In this document: piece after piece, positions 1-7,672 of the stretch
How positions within the stretch are numbered: the stretch's first letter is position 1
How the letters are laid out: each line of letters begins with the position of its first letter
Assembly: GCA_023228045.1 (NCBI GenBank)
Contig: JALOBY010000016.1
Span: forward strand, 1 to 32,677
Reading direction: 5' to 3'
Source of the DNA: Endomicrobiales bacterium
GTDB lineage: Bacteria; Elusimicrobiota; Endomicrobiia; Endomicrobiales; JALOBY01
Length of the DNA: 32,677 nucleotides
Made by a program: the position numbers and the translations under genes
The notes under the pieces: generated by a model
Told to the model about the DNA's origin: nothing
The model's input: the letters and a program-made list of their open reading frames with translations, nothing else
Databases searched by the model: none

Positions 1-109
1 TTAATACTTTCGTTATCGCCGCAGTCAATGTCGTTTTGCCGTGATCTACATGCCCTATCGTACCTATGTTTACATGCGGCTTCGTCCTGTCAAATTTAGC
101 TTTTCCCAT
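1..109 (-). CDS. tuf: Elongation factor Tu, N-terminal fragment (cut by window edge)
   Basis: The 36 visible residues begin MGKAKFDRTKPHVNIGTIGH and continue into the GHVDHGKT P-loop, the invariant N-terminus of bacterial EF-Tu, the GTPase that delivers aminoacyl-tRNA to the ribosome. The ATG at 109 is preceded by a strong Shine-Dalgarno (GGAGGT on the minus strand, 118-123), which fixes the start. The rest of the gene lies beyond the left edge. It follows tRNA-Tyr, tRNA-Gly and tRNA-Thr on the same strand, the classic tRNA-tuf operon order, and is probably transcribed from the promoter at 631-660. Confidence 0.97.
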   Translation of the reverse strand, partial: MGKAKFDRTKPHVNIGTIGHVDHGKTTLTAAITKVL

Positions 110-160
110 TTTTAGTTACCTCCAGATGATTTTTGATTTATTTTTTTGACTTTTAGTATA

Positions 161-233
161 AGCCCGAAAGCGGGTTTGAACCGCTGACCTCTTCATTACC
201 AATGAAGTGCTCTACCAACTGAGCTATCCGGGC
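161..233 (-). tRNA. tRNA-Thr (anticodon GGT)
   Basis: The minus strand folds into a 73-nt cloverleaf. The acceptor stem is GCCCGGA paired with TCGGGC plus a T discriminator, with one G-T pair. The anticodon loop TTGGTAA sits between CTTCA and TGAAG, and the T-arm carries GGTTTGAACCC. No CCA is encoded. It lies directly upstream of tuf. Confidence 0.95.
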
Positions 234-349
234 AAATCTCTATTTTGCCGACTTTTTCGTAGACGATTGCCCTTATATTATTATACAAAACTTATATCGC
301 ATCCGCCTATGGCGAGACTTTGTATTTTATTTACAGTTTGCTTACATTA

Positions 350-420
350 AGCGGGAGACGGGAATCGAACCCGCGTGGCCAGCTTGGAAGGCTGGAACAC
401 TACCATTGTGCTACTCCCGC
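350..420 (-). tRNA. tRNA-Gly (anticodon TCC)
   Basis: The minus strand gives a 71-nt cloverleaf. Acceptor arm GCGGGAG pairs with CTCCCGC, the anticodon loop CTTCCAA lies between CCAGC and GCTGG, and the T-loop is TTCGATT. The discriminator base is T and CCA is not encoded. It is the second tRNA of the Tyr-Gly-Thr-tuf cluster. Confidence 0.96.
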
Positions 421-491
421 AATGTCGCGTCTCGCCTTCGGCTCAAAAGAACTTTTGCAACTAATTTTATTATGTTAATAAATTTAATATG

Positions 492-579
492 TGGTGGGGG
501 CGGATGGATTTGAACCACCGAAGGACGTAAGTCCGCCAGATTTACAGTCTGGTGCGATAGGCCGCTCTGCCACACCCCC
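492..579 (-). tRNA. tRNA-Tyr (anticodon GTA)
   Basis: An 88-nt class II tRNA on the minus strand with a long variable arm. The acceptor stem GGGGGTG pairs with CGCCCCC and is followed by an encoded ACCA. The anticodon loop CTGTAAA (GTA) lies between CCAGA and TCTGG. It is the first gene after the promoter at 631-660. Unlike its two neighbours it encodes its own CCA end. Confidence 0.96.
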
Positions 580-630
580 AAACATTATTTACACAAAAAA
601 AAAGACCCTTCTACTTCTTTGGTCCGTTGA

Positions 631-660
631 ATTATACATTAAGTTATTAAGCAAAGTCAA
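631..660 (-). promoter_or_regulatory. Sigma-70-type promoter of the tRNA-tuf operon
   Basis: On the minus strand TTGACT (655-660) and TATAAT (631-636) are separated by 18 bases, about 50 bases upstream of the mature 5' end of tRNA-Tyr. A strong promoter is expected for this operon. It was found by eye and no start site is proven. Confidence 0.7.
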
Positions 661-774
661 ACAAAAAAAACTCCACAAAAACAGGCAAACAAACAAAAGG
701 CCTTTGTGAGAGTTCACGAACTTTTTTCGCAAATTTTGACCATTGATCCGAATTATACCGGCGCAAAAGCATGT

Positions 775-1060
775 TAGGATTTAGCATGCCCACACGACAG
801 CCCGCCTTGGGCGGGAAGTCGCCAGAAGATACGGGAGATTTTTTCCGCCCGCCCTTTGGGCGAGGTCTCGCCCACTCATAAGAGCGAGGCGGCGCAAAAA
901 CCTTGCAAATAGAATAACCATTCACTGCAATTTTGTGGTACCCCCTCCTCTACAGATATCCGAGTAGTGGAACACATAAGTGCTCCCCCTATGTTAAAAC
1001 TGCCTCCGTCTCTTTCGCCTCGATTCTTCCCTTCGGGTTCAACACCGCACAAACCTATTG
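775..1060. repeat. Dispersed long-palindrome element, copy A (largest)
   Basis: The two halves are imperfect inverted copies of each other: GCCTCCGTCTCTTTCGCCTC (1001-1020) corresponds to the region around 825-845 read on the other strand. The reverse complement contains GCAAGGTTTTTGCG, AGTGAATGGTTATTC and GAGGCGAAAGAGACGGAGGC, nearly matching the element at 20536-20702, and it shares the motif CGGTGTTG...CGAAGGGAAGAA with 11790-11815. This copy carries extra internal sequence (GC-rich block near 840-890 and a block near 940-1000). Ends are approximate. It lies between genes. Confidence 0.6.
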
Positions 1061-1083
1061 TGAAATACGGGTTAAAATATAAG

Positions 1084-1119
1084 AAAAAGCATGACAAATA
1101 TATTTGCCATGCTTTTTTT
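1084..1119 (-). terminator. Rho-independent terminator after the helicase
   Basis: A nearly perfect hairpin with arms AAAGCATG/CATGCTTT extended by CAAATA/TATTTG and one G-T pair, about 15 pairs in all. T runs lie on both sides, so it could work on either strand. It sits about 20 bases past the helicase stop codon. Confidence 0.8.
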
Positions 1120-1137
1120 ATTTGTATCTTATTAACT

Positions 1138-2409
1138 TTATCTTTTATTTGCCGGCCGGCTAAACCGGGCAGGGAAATCGCGCAAGTTTCTTCTTTGTGG
1201 GGCACGAGGAGTACCATAACCACCGCCGGCGCCACGAAAAGGGCGACTTGAGTGCGTATGTGATGTTGACGAACGCGCGACAGATGCATGCTCTTTTATC
1301 GTAAGGCGTTTTTTTATCATCTCTTCAATACTGTAAATATCTCGGCGTTGGTCTGGCGTGGCAAATGAAATTGCTTTTCCCACCTTACCTGCCCTACCTG
1401 TGCGGCCAATACGGTGCGTGTAGTTTTCTATATCATCTGGCAGGTCGTAATTTACAACAAGCGAGATATTTTTAACATCAATGCCTCTTGCAGCAATATC
1501 GGTGGCAATTAACACACGGCAACGACCAGTTTTAAAGCTTTCAAGTGCCCTGCGCCTTTGCGATAAATTTAAGTCAGAATGTATTTCTGCGGCAGTATGA
1601 CCCATGGCTGTTACAGCCACGGCAAGCTTTGATGCCCCGTGCTTTGTACGCGAAAAAACCAAAACAGGGCCCGCATGCTCTGCTAAAATTGTGCGGAGCA
1701 AATCGCGCTTTGATTCCTGATGAACAAGATAAACTTCTTGCTCAATTTGCTCAACCGTTGTACCCGACACAGCAACTTCAATACGCACTGGAGTACGCAT
1801 ATAAGAAGTTGCTATTTTTACAATATTTTCAGGCATAGTGGCAGAAAAAAGCATTGTCTGCTTCTCTTTTGCCACAAAATGCAGTATTTGTTTTATTTGC
1901 GGTTCAAAACCCATGTCAAGCATTCTGTCGCCTTCATCTAAAACAACAATATTAAACTGATCTAACTTCACCGAGCGATGCTGCAGATGGTCATAAAGAC
2001 GGCCTGGCGTTGCAATTATAACATGTGGTTTCTTTGAAATTTCCTGTTTCTGCGTATACATTGACGCTCCACCAATTATAACAGCTGCCCTAAGACCCAA
2101 AAATCTTCCAATTGGGCGCAACGCCTCTTCAACCTGAATAGCGAGCTCTCTAGTTGGAACAACCACAAGTCCGCGGCAACCCTTCTCTACAATTTTTTGC
2201 AACATTGGTATTCCAAAAGCCAATGTTTTACCAGTTCCTGTTTGGGCTATACCCATAAGGTCATGACCTTGAGTGGCTACAGGTATTGCCTTAAGCTGAA
2301 TTGGGGTTGGTACAGTAAATTTAAGTTTACCTAAAATTTCAAGAATTTTTGGTGAAATTCCAAGCCCCGCAAAACTGCGTTGTTCTTTATTGATGATTGT
2401 ATTTGGCAT
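1138..2409 (-). CDS. rhlE: DEAD-box ATP-dependent RNA helicase, RhlE-like (423 aa)
   Basis: A superfamily 2 RNA helicase that unwinds short RNA duplexes, typically in ribosome assembly and RNA decay. Motifs in order: Q motif (FAGLGISP...PTPIQ), I AQTGTGKT, Ia PTRELA, Ib TPGR, II, III SAT, IV VLVFSRT, V ATDIAARGID, VI HRIGRTGRAG. Motif II reads DEGD (VVLDEGDRMLDMG) rather than DEAD, an uncommon variant. The C-terminal tail is basic and rich in Ser, Arg and Gly, as in RhlE/CsdA-type proteins that bind RNA. The open frame extends 15 codons further upstream, but the ATG at 2409 is chosen because AGGGGAG lies 8 bases before it. A hairpin lies in its leader and a terminator follows. The subfamily assignment is by general resemblance. 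Confidence 0.93.
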   Translation of the reverse strand: MPNTIINKEQRSFAGLGISPKILEILGKLKFTVPTPIQLKAIPVATQGHDLMGIAQTGTGKTLAFGIPMLQKIVEKGCRGLVVVPTRELAIQVEEALRPIGRFLGLRAAVIIGGASMYTQKQEISKKPHVIIATPGRLYDHLQHRSVKLDQFNIVVLDEGDRMLDMGFEPQIKQILHFVAKEKQTMLFSATMPENIVKIATSYMRTPVRIEVAVSGTTVEQIEQEVYLVHQESKRDLLRTILAEHAGPVLVFSRTKHGASKLAVAVTAMGHTAAEIHSDLNLSQRRRALESFKTGRCRVLIATDIAARGIDVKNISLVVNYDLPDDIENYTHRIGRTGRAGKVGKAISFATPDQRRDIYSIEEMIKKRLTIKEHASVARSSTSHTHSSRPFRGAGGGYGTPRAPQRRNLRDFPARFSRPANKR

Positions 2410-2431
2410 ATTTATAACTCCCCTAATGTTT

Positions 2432-2458
2432 AAAAGTGCAACGCAACGATACACTTTT
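2432..2458 (-). promoter_or_regulatory. Hairpin in the helicase 5' leader
   Basis: Perfect 7-base arms AAAAGTG/CACTTTT enclose 13 bases, directly upstream of the helicase Shine-Dalgarno. Leader structures are common in cold-induced helicase mRNAs, but a regulatory role here is only a guess. Confidence 0.35.
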
Positions 2459-2680
2459 GCTTATTTATAGCATATTTGGAATTGTATGGGAAATTTGAGA
2501 TAAAATCGCAGGCAAGCTAAGAAACTACCATAGACAATCTTTTCGGCGAGTTTTTAGCAACTGACAAGATTTGAAAATAAAATCTGAAAATAGAAAATTG
2601 AAAGTTGACTGAATCAAAAATCTTTTCTTGTCTACTTTCGACTCTTGATTTTCGATTCTCTGTTTTTTGCAAAGCAAAAA

Positions 2681-2771
2681 CGGAGAGGGAGGGATTTGAA
2701 CCCTCGGTACGAGTTTACACCCGTACACCGGTTTAGCAAACCAGCGCACTAAGCCACTATGCGACCTCTCC
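2681..2771 (-). tRNA. tRNA-Ser (anticodon GCT)
   Basis: A 91-nt class II tRNA on the minus strand. Acceptor GGAGAGG pairs with CCTCTCC with a G discriminator, as serine tRNAs have. The anticodon loop TTGCTAA lies between CTGGT and ACCGG, and the long variable arm pairs GTACGGGTG with the CTCGTAC side. CCA is not encoded. A T-rich hairpin (TTTTTGC/GCAAAAA, about 2663-2680) abuts the 3' end and may help termination or processing. A perfect 7-pair hairpin, GGTGGAC/GTCCACC (2789-2805), lies just upstream. Confidence 0.95.
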
Positions 2772-2984
2772 ACCTACGCCAAGGCTTCGGTGGACACGGT
2801 CCACCTTTCCATGGCACTATATTCATATCAAAACACTAATTTAATTTCTTTATTGCCTTAACTTGCCTATTAAAATTACAGGGCGCATTTTATCATTATT
2901 TAGTTTTTCTGGCAAATTTGCTTGCAGTTTCTATATATTGCTTATTTTAAAACTCAGGCCACGCAAGATACTAAACTAAAAAGT

Positions 2985-4358
2985 TTACTGTTTGATAGCT
3001 TTTATTGCCTGCTCAATTGTGTCAACAGGAATTACTTTTAACTTTCCGCTATAAGAAAGGTTTTTCATATTGCTTTGTGGTATTATAGCGCGTAAAAAAC
3101 CAAGCTTTTCTGCCTCAATAAGGCGCGCAGGAATATGCCCGACAGAACGCACTTCGCCGCCAAGACCAACCTCACCAATTAGCACACTCGTTGCATCGGG
3201 TATAAAACCGTTATACGCAGAAGCAATAGAACAGGCAATACCTAAGTCGGCGCCTGTTTCTTTTATTTTTATACCGCCTGCCACATTTACAAAAACATCG
3301 CTGGCTTCAAGGCGCAGGCCGGCGCGTTTTTCAAGTACCGCTATAATTAGTGTAAGGCGGTTTGCGTCATAACCGGTTACCATTCTTTTTGGAAAGCCAA
3401 AATTACTGCGAGCCACAAGTGCTTGAATTTCCAGCATCAGAGGCCTTGTTCCTTCCATAGTCGGCACTACAACATTACCTGGCACTTGGCTATGGCGTTC
3501 GCCCAAAAACATTAACGATGGGTTTTTAACTTCCATAAGCCCGTTGCCTGTCATTTCAAACACGCCTATCTCGCTTGTCGGGCCAAAGCGGTTTTTATAT
3601 GAACGCAAAATTCTATAAATTTGTTGGCGTTCGGTTTCAAAGTAAAGCACGGTATCTACTATATGCTCAAGCACCCTTGGGCCTGCCAAGTCACCCTCTT
3701 TTGTTACATGCCCTAAAAGAAAAAAAGTTATATTTTTTGACTTTGCCGCACGCAAAAACTCGGCGGTGCACTCGCGAATTTGGCCCACAGAACCAGGGGC
3801 GCCTGTCATATCATTTCTGAAAGTTGTTTGAATTGAGTCAATTACAACAATTTCGGGCAGGTTTTTTTTAAGTGCATCAATTATATTTTCTAAGTTTGTT
3901 TCAGAAACAAGCAATAAGTTTGACGATTTTATACCAAGGCGATCGGCACGGTTTTTTACCTGTGCAAGCGACTCTTCGCCGGAAACATAAAGCACTTTTG
4001 CACTTTTTGACAGTGCACCGCATGCCTGCAACATAAGTGTTGACTTGCCAATACCCGGAGGCCCGCCAAGTAAAATGAGTGAGCCCTTAACCACACCGCC
4101 GCCAAGAATTCTGTCAAACTCAGCTATATCACTTGGCGTGCGTATAAAATTTTCGGACGACACTTTATCTAATGCTACAACTTTTGACGAAAAATCTGTA
4201 AGCGCGCCACGGCGGCCGACAGATGCAAGTGGAGGCACTTCTTTTTCTTCAACGAATGTGTTCCACTCACCACAATCACTACATTTGCCAAGCCACTTTG
4301 ATGAGGCGTAACCGCAACTTTGACAGCGAAAAATTGTTTTTATTTTTGAAGTTTTCAT
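2985..4358 (-). CDS. radA: DNA repair protein RadA/Sms (457 aa)
   Basis: RadA promotes branch migration in homologous recombination. Domains in order: an N-terminal zinc finger with Cys12, Cys15, Cys26 and Cys29 (CQSCGY...CSDCGEW); a RecA-like ATPase with Walker A GGPPGIGKST at about residues 98-107, and Walker B IVVIDSIQT; the RadA-specific KNRFG motif (SYKNRFGPTSEIG); and a C-terminal Lon-protease-like domain (VNVAGGIKIKETGADLGIA) without the catalytic serine-lysine pair expected of Lon. The length is typical. AGGA stands about 10 bases before the ATG. It is flanked by tRNA-Ser downstream and the DUF190-crcB pair upstream, with no clear functional link. Confidence 0.97.
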   Translation of the reverse strand: MKTSKIKTIFRCQSCGYASSKWLGKCSDCGEWNTFVEEKEVPPLASVGRRGALTDFSSKVVALDKVSSENFIRTPSDIAEFDRILGGGVVKGSLILLGGPPGIGKSTLMLQACGALSKSAKVLYVSGEESLAQVKNRADRLGIKSSNLLLVSETNLENIIDALKKNLPEIVVIDSIQTTFRNDMTGAPGSVGQIRECTAEFLRAAKSKNITFFLLGHVTKEGDLAGPRVLEHIVDTVLYFETERQQIYRILRSYKNRFGPTSEIGVFEMTGNGLMEVKNPSLMFLGERHSQVPGNVVVPTMEGTRPLMLEIQALVARSNFGFPKRMVTGYDANRLTLIIAVLEKRAGLRLEASDVFVNVAGGIKIKETGADLGIACSIASAYNGFIPDATSVLIGEVGLGGEVRSVGHIPARLIEAEKLGFLRAIIPQSNMKNLSYSGKLKVIPVDTIEQAIKAIKQ

Positions 4359-4441
4359 TGTTTGTTTTTCCTAAACAATTGTTTTAACTACAATACGATT
4401 AAAACATGGATATTAATTTTTTGAATATAAATTGTTTCCTA

Positions 4442-4540
4442 TGTGTCATACCGAACAAAAGTGAGGTATCTTATTGTTTCATTTTTTGAGTTTAACTTTA
4501 AATTAAGATCTCTCCTCTCTACGATTGTCGAGATGACACA
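4442..4540. repeat. MITE-like 99-bp palindromic element
   Basis: The sequence starts TGTGTCATACCGA and ends TCGAGATGACACA, with inner matches GAGGTATCTTA and TAAGATCTCTC, so the two halves form an imperfect inverted repeat. Small elements with TGTCATnnCGA ends and GAGATCTTA-like interiors recur in many bacterial genomes, as far as I recall. It lies in the 235-bp gap between radA and the DUF190 gene and encodes nothing. Confidence 0.5.
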
Positions 4541-4593
4541 AATGGAAGATGATTGCATATATGTAAGATAATATTTACACGAACAGCCGTGAA

Positions 4594-4923
4594 CTATTTT
4601 AAATAGCGAATTGTATTTACATTTTCAAGCGTTACTAAACCGTCCTGCAACACTCCATCTAAAACTTGTAAGAAACTATTTATTTTTTCTTCACTATCTA
4701 TTATTTCAATTATTATTGGCAGGTTTTCAGATAGTTCAAGCAGTTTTGCCGTGTGTATATGGCTTTTTACCCCAAAACCAATAAAACCTTTTATCGCGCT
4801 TGCCCCTGTCATACCATGTTTTTTCGCAAGCAGAATAATTTCTTCGTACAGAGGTTTGGAGTTATGCTTATCTTTTTCACTTATAAAAATTCTTAAAAGC
4901 TTCTCTGTGCTTTGTGTTTTCAT
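4594..4923 (-). CDS. DUF190 family protein (109 aa)
   Basis: A small soluble PII-like protein of the DUF190 family. Family features are the N-terminal LLRIFISEKDKHNSKPLYEEI, the segment KKHGMTGASAIKGFIGFG, and the strand-like LPIIIEIIDSEEKINSFLQVLD. Length is normal. AAGGA lies about 6 bases before the ATG. It follows crcB by 43 bases on the same strand, and DUF190 genes are often found beside crcB, so a role in modulating the fluoride channel is the usual inference. The biochemical function is not established. Confidence 0.88.
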   Translation of the reverse strand: MKTQSTEKLLRIFISEKDKHNSKPLYEEIILLAKKHGMTGASAIKGFIGFGVKSHIHTAKLLELSENLPIIIEIIDSEEKINSFLQVLDGVLQDGLVTLENVNTIRYLK

Positions 4924-4966
4924 AATTTTCCTTGTATTTTAAATTTTATGAATATGATGCTTTTAA

Positions 4967-5341
4967 TTAAATTACTTCGCCCAGCAACACACCCAAGCGG
5001 AATAAAATAAACCCGGCAATAACGCTTACGAGCACATTTACAAACGCACGCATAACTTCCCCGTCGCGTATCAAACCGTTTGTTTCAAAAATAAATGTGG
5101 AAAATGTTGTAAATGCGCCGCAGAAGCCAATCATTAGAAATGTGCGAACACCTGAACCCAAAACAAATTTCTGTTCGGCAATTGTGGAAAGAAAACCGAT
5201 TATAAAACAACCAAGAAGGTTTACAACTATTGTACCGTAAGGGAATGATGTGCCAAAACCTTTATAAACAACTCCGGCAAGCGTATACCTCGCAAGTGTG
5301 CCAATCGCGCCACCAATAATTAGTTCTATAAAAGTTACCAT
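4967..5341 (-). CDS. crcB: Fluoride ion channel CrcB/Fluc (124 aa)
   Basis: A dual-topology membrane protein that dimerises to export fluoride. Family motifs are GGAIGTLARY at the N-terminus, FPYGTIVVNLLGCFIIG, and GFCGAFTTFSTF, which includes the phenylalanines and polar track lining the pore. Four membrane segments are visible. No Shine-Dalgarno precedes the ATG at 5341. Instead a promoter -10 box sits 6 bases upstream (see 5348-5376), so the mRNA may be leaderless. I looked for the fluoride riboswitch in the leader and did not see it. It is probably co-transcribed with the DUF190 gene. Confidence 0.94.
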   Translation of the reverse strand: MVTFIELIIGGAIGTLARYTLAGVVYKGFGTSFPYGTIVVNLLGCFIIGFLSTIAEQKFVLGSGVRTFLMIGFCGAFTTFSTFIFETNGLIRDGEVMRAFVNVLVSVIAGFILFRLGVLLGEVI

Positions 5342-5347
5342 AGCGGG

Positions 5348-5376
5348 ATTTTACATCAATTAGATAACACACGCAA
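5348..5376 (-). promoter_or_regulatory. crcB promoter, placed for a leaderless mRNA
   Basis: On the minus strand TTGCGT (5371-5376) and TAAAAT (5348-5353) are spaced 17 bases. The -10 box ends 6 bases before the crcB ATG, so transcription would start at or beside the start codon. Confidence 0.45.
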
Positions 5377-5419
5377 CCACACCTAAGTAAATATATATTT
5401 TTACTAATATTATTCGAAA

Positions 5420-5650
5420 CCCCCTTTGGCTGACAATGAACGAGCGTTTTTTTGGAGCTTTCGGTGAGGACTGTCTGAGCCCACCACAAAGTGGCGAGGC
5501 GAGTTCCGCAGCCACCAAAAAAATACGAGTGAATAGCCACCGGGGGTGCATTTCTTTTGGTTACTTTTCTTTGGGCATACAAAGAAAAGTGATACAGGGG
5601 TGTCAGCCCGAGGCTAGACCTCACCAAGGGTGGGCAGGGGCAGAATAGCC
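5420..5650. repeat. Intergenic conserved-type element with an 11-bp perfect hairpin
   Basis: The 355 bases between macB and crcB contain no gene I can support. The GC-rich part includes ACTTTTCTTTG (5563-5573), a 6-base loop and its exact inverse CAAAGAAAAGT (5580-5590), preceded by TTTCTTTTGGTT. From memory, very similar intergenic sequence occurs in many unrelated bacterial genomes and is often mis-called as short proteins. It could serve as the macB terminator region. The start and end given are approximate. Confidence 0.45.
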
Positions 5651-5696
5651 CCGCAATTTAAAACCATATAAGTAATTATTTATCTTAACAGGTAAG

Positions 5697-7667
5697 TTAT
5701 TCGTATCTTAAAGCGTCTATCGGGCTTAATGCCGCCGCCTTTTTGGCAGGCCATGTTCCAAAAACAACACCAACTACCGCGGAGAAAATAAACGCTAACA
5801 CTATTGAACTTAGCGATACTTTTGTTGTCCAGCCGGCAAAAACAGATAGGGCTTTGGCAATACCAGAGCCAAGTAAAATTCCTATTACTCCGCCTATTAT
5901 ACAAACCACAACAGCCTCCAGCATAAACTGCAGCAATATGTCGCGCTCGTTTGCTCCTATGGCTTTTCTTAAACCAATTTCTTTTGTGCGTTCGGTAACA
6001 GAAACGAGCATTATGTTCATTATGCCAATGCCGCCAACAAGCAAGCTGACAAATGCCACAGAACCAAGGAGCGTTGAAAAAATATTCATTGTGGCATTAA
6101 CTGTTTTTTGTATATCTGCCATATTTCTTATATCAAAAGCATCTTCCCCATTTGTTGGCAAGCGGTGAAGGCGCACAAGCAACGCGCTTATCTGGGTGCT
6201 TGCCTCATCCATTTCTTCTTGCGAAGAAATCTGCGCTTCTATGCTGTCAATATTTTCAGTACCAAAAAGCCGCTTCATTGATGTGTTTACCGGCACTACT
6301 ATTTTATCATCTTCATCGCGAAAACCACTTGAGCCCTTTGTGGGCAAAATACCTATTACCTGAAAATCGGTGCGGTTTATTTTTATAAACTCACCAATTG
6401 GGTTTTCGCCATTAAAAAGGGCTTTTGCGACAGTTTGCCCTAAAATTGCCACGCGTGCCCTTTGAGTATTTTCAATTTCGCTAAAAAATCTGCCGCTTGA
6501 TGGCGAAGCGCTTTTAACACTCTCGTAATCGGGGGTTACGCCTTCAACCCTTGTGTTTGCATTTTTACTTCCATAAACTGCCTGAACCCTGCCATTAGCA
6601 TAAGGAACAATCTTGCTAACTGAAGGTATTGAACTTTTTATGGCAATTGCATCTTCAACCGTAAGCCGTGTAGATGCACCTGCCTCATAATTTACGCCTC
6701 CCCTGCTGTGCGATGCAGAATGAATCATAAGAAGGTTTGAGCCAAGGCTCATCATCTGTTTTTTTGTCGCCTCTTTGGCTCCGGTGCCAAGCGCAAGCAT
6801 TGCAATTAACCCAGTAACACCTATTAAAATGCCAAGCATAGATAACATAGTGCGGGTTTTATTTGAATAAAGTGCCCGAGTGGCTTGTGTAAAATACTCT
6901 TTTACCCGGTATGTTTTAAGAAGTTTGTGCTTTTGAGTATTTTTTGAGTCAGTTGGTGTTATTGTTTTATATTCGGTATCTGCGACTGTATCTGGCTTTG
7001 TATCTGAAATTATTAAACCGTCTTGAAGGCGAATAACTCGTGTGGCGGCGGCGGCAAGGTCAGGTTCATGCGTTACCATTACAATAGTTATACCGGATTT
7101 ATTTAACTCTTTTAAGATGTTTATTATTTCAGAAGCCGACTTTGTGTCAAGGTTACCAGTTGGCTCATCGGCGAGTATTAACTCCGGGTTATTTACAAGC
7201 GCCCTTGCTATTGCCACCCTTTGCTGTTGTCCACCTGACATTTCTTTTGGCTTATGCCACAATCTTGAGCCAAGCCCCACTTTTTCTAAAAGCTTTTTGG
7301 CAACACTATCGTCTTTTTTTTCGCCGTCAGAATAAATTAATGGCAACATAACATTTTCAACAGCGCTTAGGCGAGCTAAAAGATTGAAACTTTGAAATAT
7401 AAAACCAAAAAACTTATTTCTTAAGACAGCCAGCTGGCTGTCTTGCGCTTTAGATATTTCTTTACCTAAAAGCACATAAGAACCGCTTGTAGGCCTGTCT
7501 AAAATACCAATAATGTGTAAAAGTGTTGACTTACCTGAGCCAGACGCACCCATAATAGCAACAAATTCCCCCTTTGAAATTGACAGGGAAACACCATCAA
7601 GAGCGCGTACTTGAGTATCGCCCATTTTGTAAATTTTTTTAAGATTTTTAATTTCTATTATGCTCAT
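5697..7667 (-). CDS. macB: MacB-type ABC transporter, fused ATPase and permease (656 aa)
   Basis: The inner-membrane motor of a MacA-MacB-TolC tripartite exporter, a mechanotransmission ABC (type VII) family. The N-terminal ATPase has Walker A GASGSGKST (about residue 40), signature MSGGQQQRVAIARAL and Walker B LILADEPTGNLD. One membrane segment (about residues 270-290, SMLGILIGVTGLIAMLALG) leads into the periplasmic domain. Three C-terminal segments belong to the FtsX domain (VAFVSLLVGGIGIMNIMLVSVTERTKEIGLRKAIGA). Length matches MacB. It starts 5 bases after macA and lacks a strong Shine-Dalgarno, suggesting translational coupling. The substrate cannot be told; family members export macrolides, toxins, siderophores and lipopeptides. 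Confidence 0.95.
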   Translation of the reverse strand: MSIIEIKNLKKIYKMGDTQVRALDGVSLSISKGEFVAIMGASGSGKSTLLHIIGILDRPTSGSYVLLGKEISKAQDSQLAVLRNKFFGFIFQSFNLLARLSAVENVMLPLIYSDGEKKDDSVAKKLLEKVGLGSRLWHKPKEMSGGQQQRVAIARALVNNPELILADEPTGNLDTKSASEIINILKELNKSGITIVMVTHEPDLAAAATRVIRLQDGLIISDTKPDTVADTEYKTITPTDSKNTQKHKLLKTYRVKEYFTQATRALYSNKTRTMLSMLGILIGVTGLIAMLALGTGAKEATKKQMMSLGSNLLMIHSASHSRGGVNYEAGASTRLTVEDAIAIKSSIPSVSKIVPYANGRVQAVYGSKNANTRVEGVTPDYESVKSASPSSGRFFSEIENTQRARVAILGQTVAKALFNGENPIGEFIKINRTDFQVIGILPTKGSSGFRDEDDKIVVPVNTSMKRLFGTENIDSIEAQISSQEEMDEASTQISALLVRLHRLPTNGEDAFDIRNMADIQKTVNATMNIFSTLLGSVAFVSLLVGGIGIMNIMLVSVTERTKEIGLRKAIGANERDILLQFMLEAVVVCIIGGVIGILLGSGIAKALSVFAGWTTKVSLSSIVLAFIFSAVVGVVFGTWPAKKAAALSPIDALRYE

Positions 7668-7672
7668 TGTTT

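Larger units (their letters stand above)
580..1083. other. Gene-free stretch between helicase and tRNA operon
   Basis: I see no convincing gene here. It holds the tRNA operon promoter (631-660), then GC-rich inverted-repeat sequence belonging to the dispersed palindromic element (about 775-1060), and ends at the helicase terminator. Short open frames across it have no signal peptide, no domain and no plausible ribosome-binding site, and they run through the palindrome. Confidence 0.6.

Noticed and set aside
647..1289. Two overlapping minus-strand frames (92 and 137 codons) in the gap before the helicase
   Set aside because: They run through palindrome copy A, have repetitive and low-complexity content, no domain or ribosome-binding site, and the second crosses the helicase terminator and overlaps the helicase end.
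2560..2665. AT-rich inverted stretch upstream of tRNA-Ser as a repeat element
   Set aside because: GAAAAT and GATTTTC-type words recur, but the sequence is low in complexity and I could not align two clear arms.
5342..5420. Fluoride riboswitch upstream of crcB
   Set aside because: The expected conserved segments of the crcB RNA motif are not visible, and the promoter lies directly against the start codon.
5262..5648. Frames of 63-121 codons on both strands between macB and crcB
   Set aside because: They coincide with a GC-rich recurring intergenic element and have no signal, domain or Shine-Dalgarno; one overlaps crcB in another frame.
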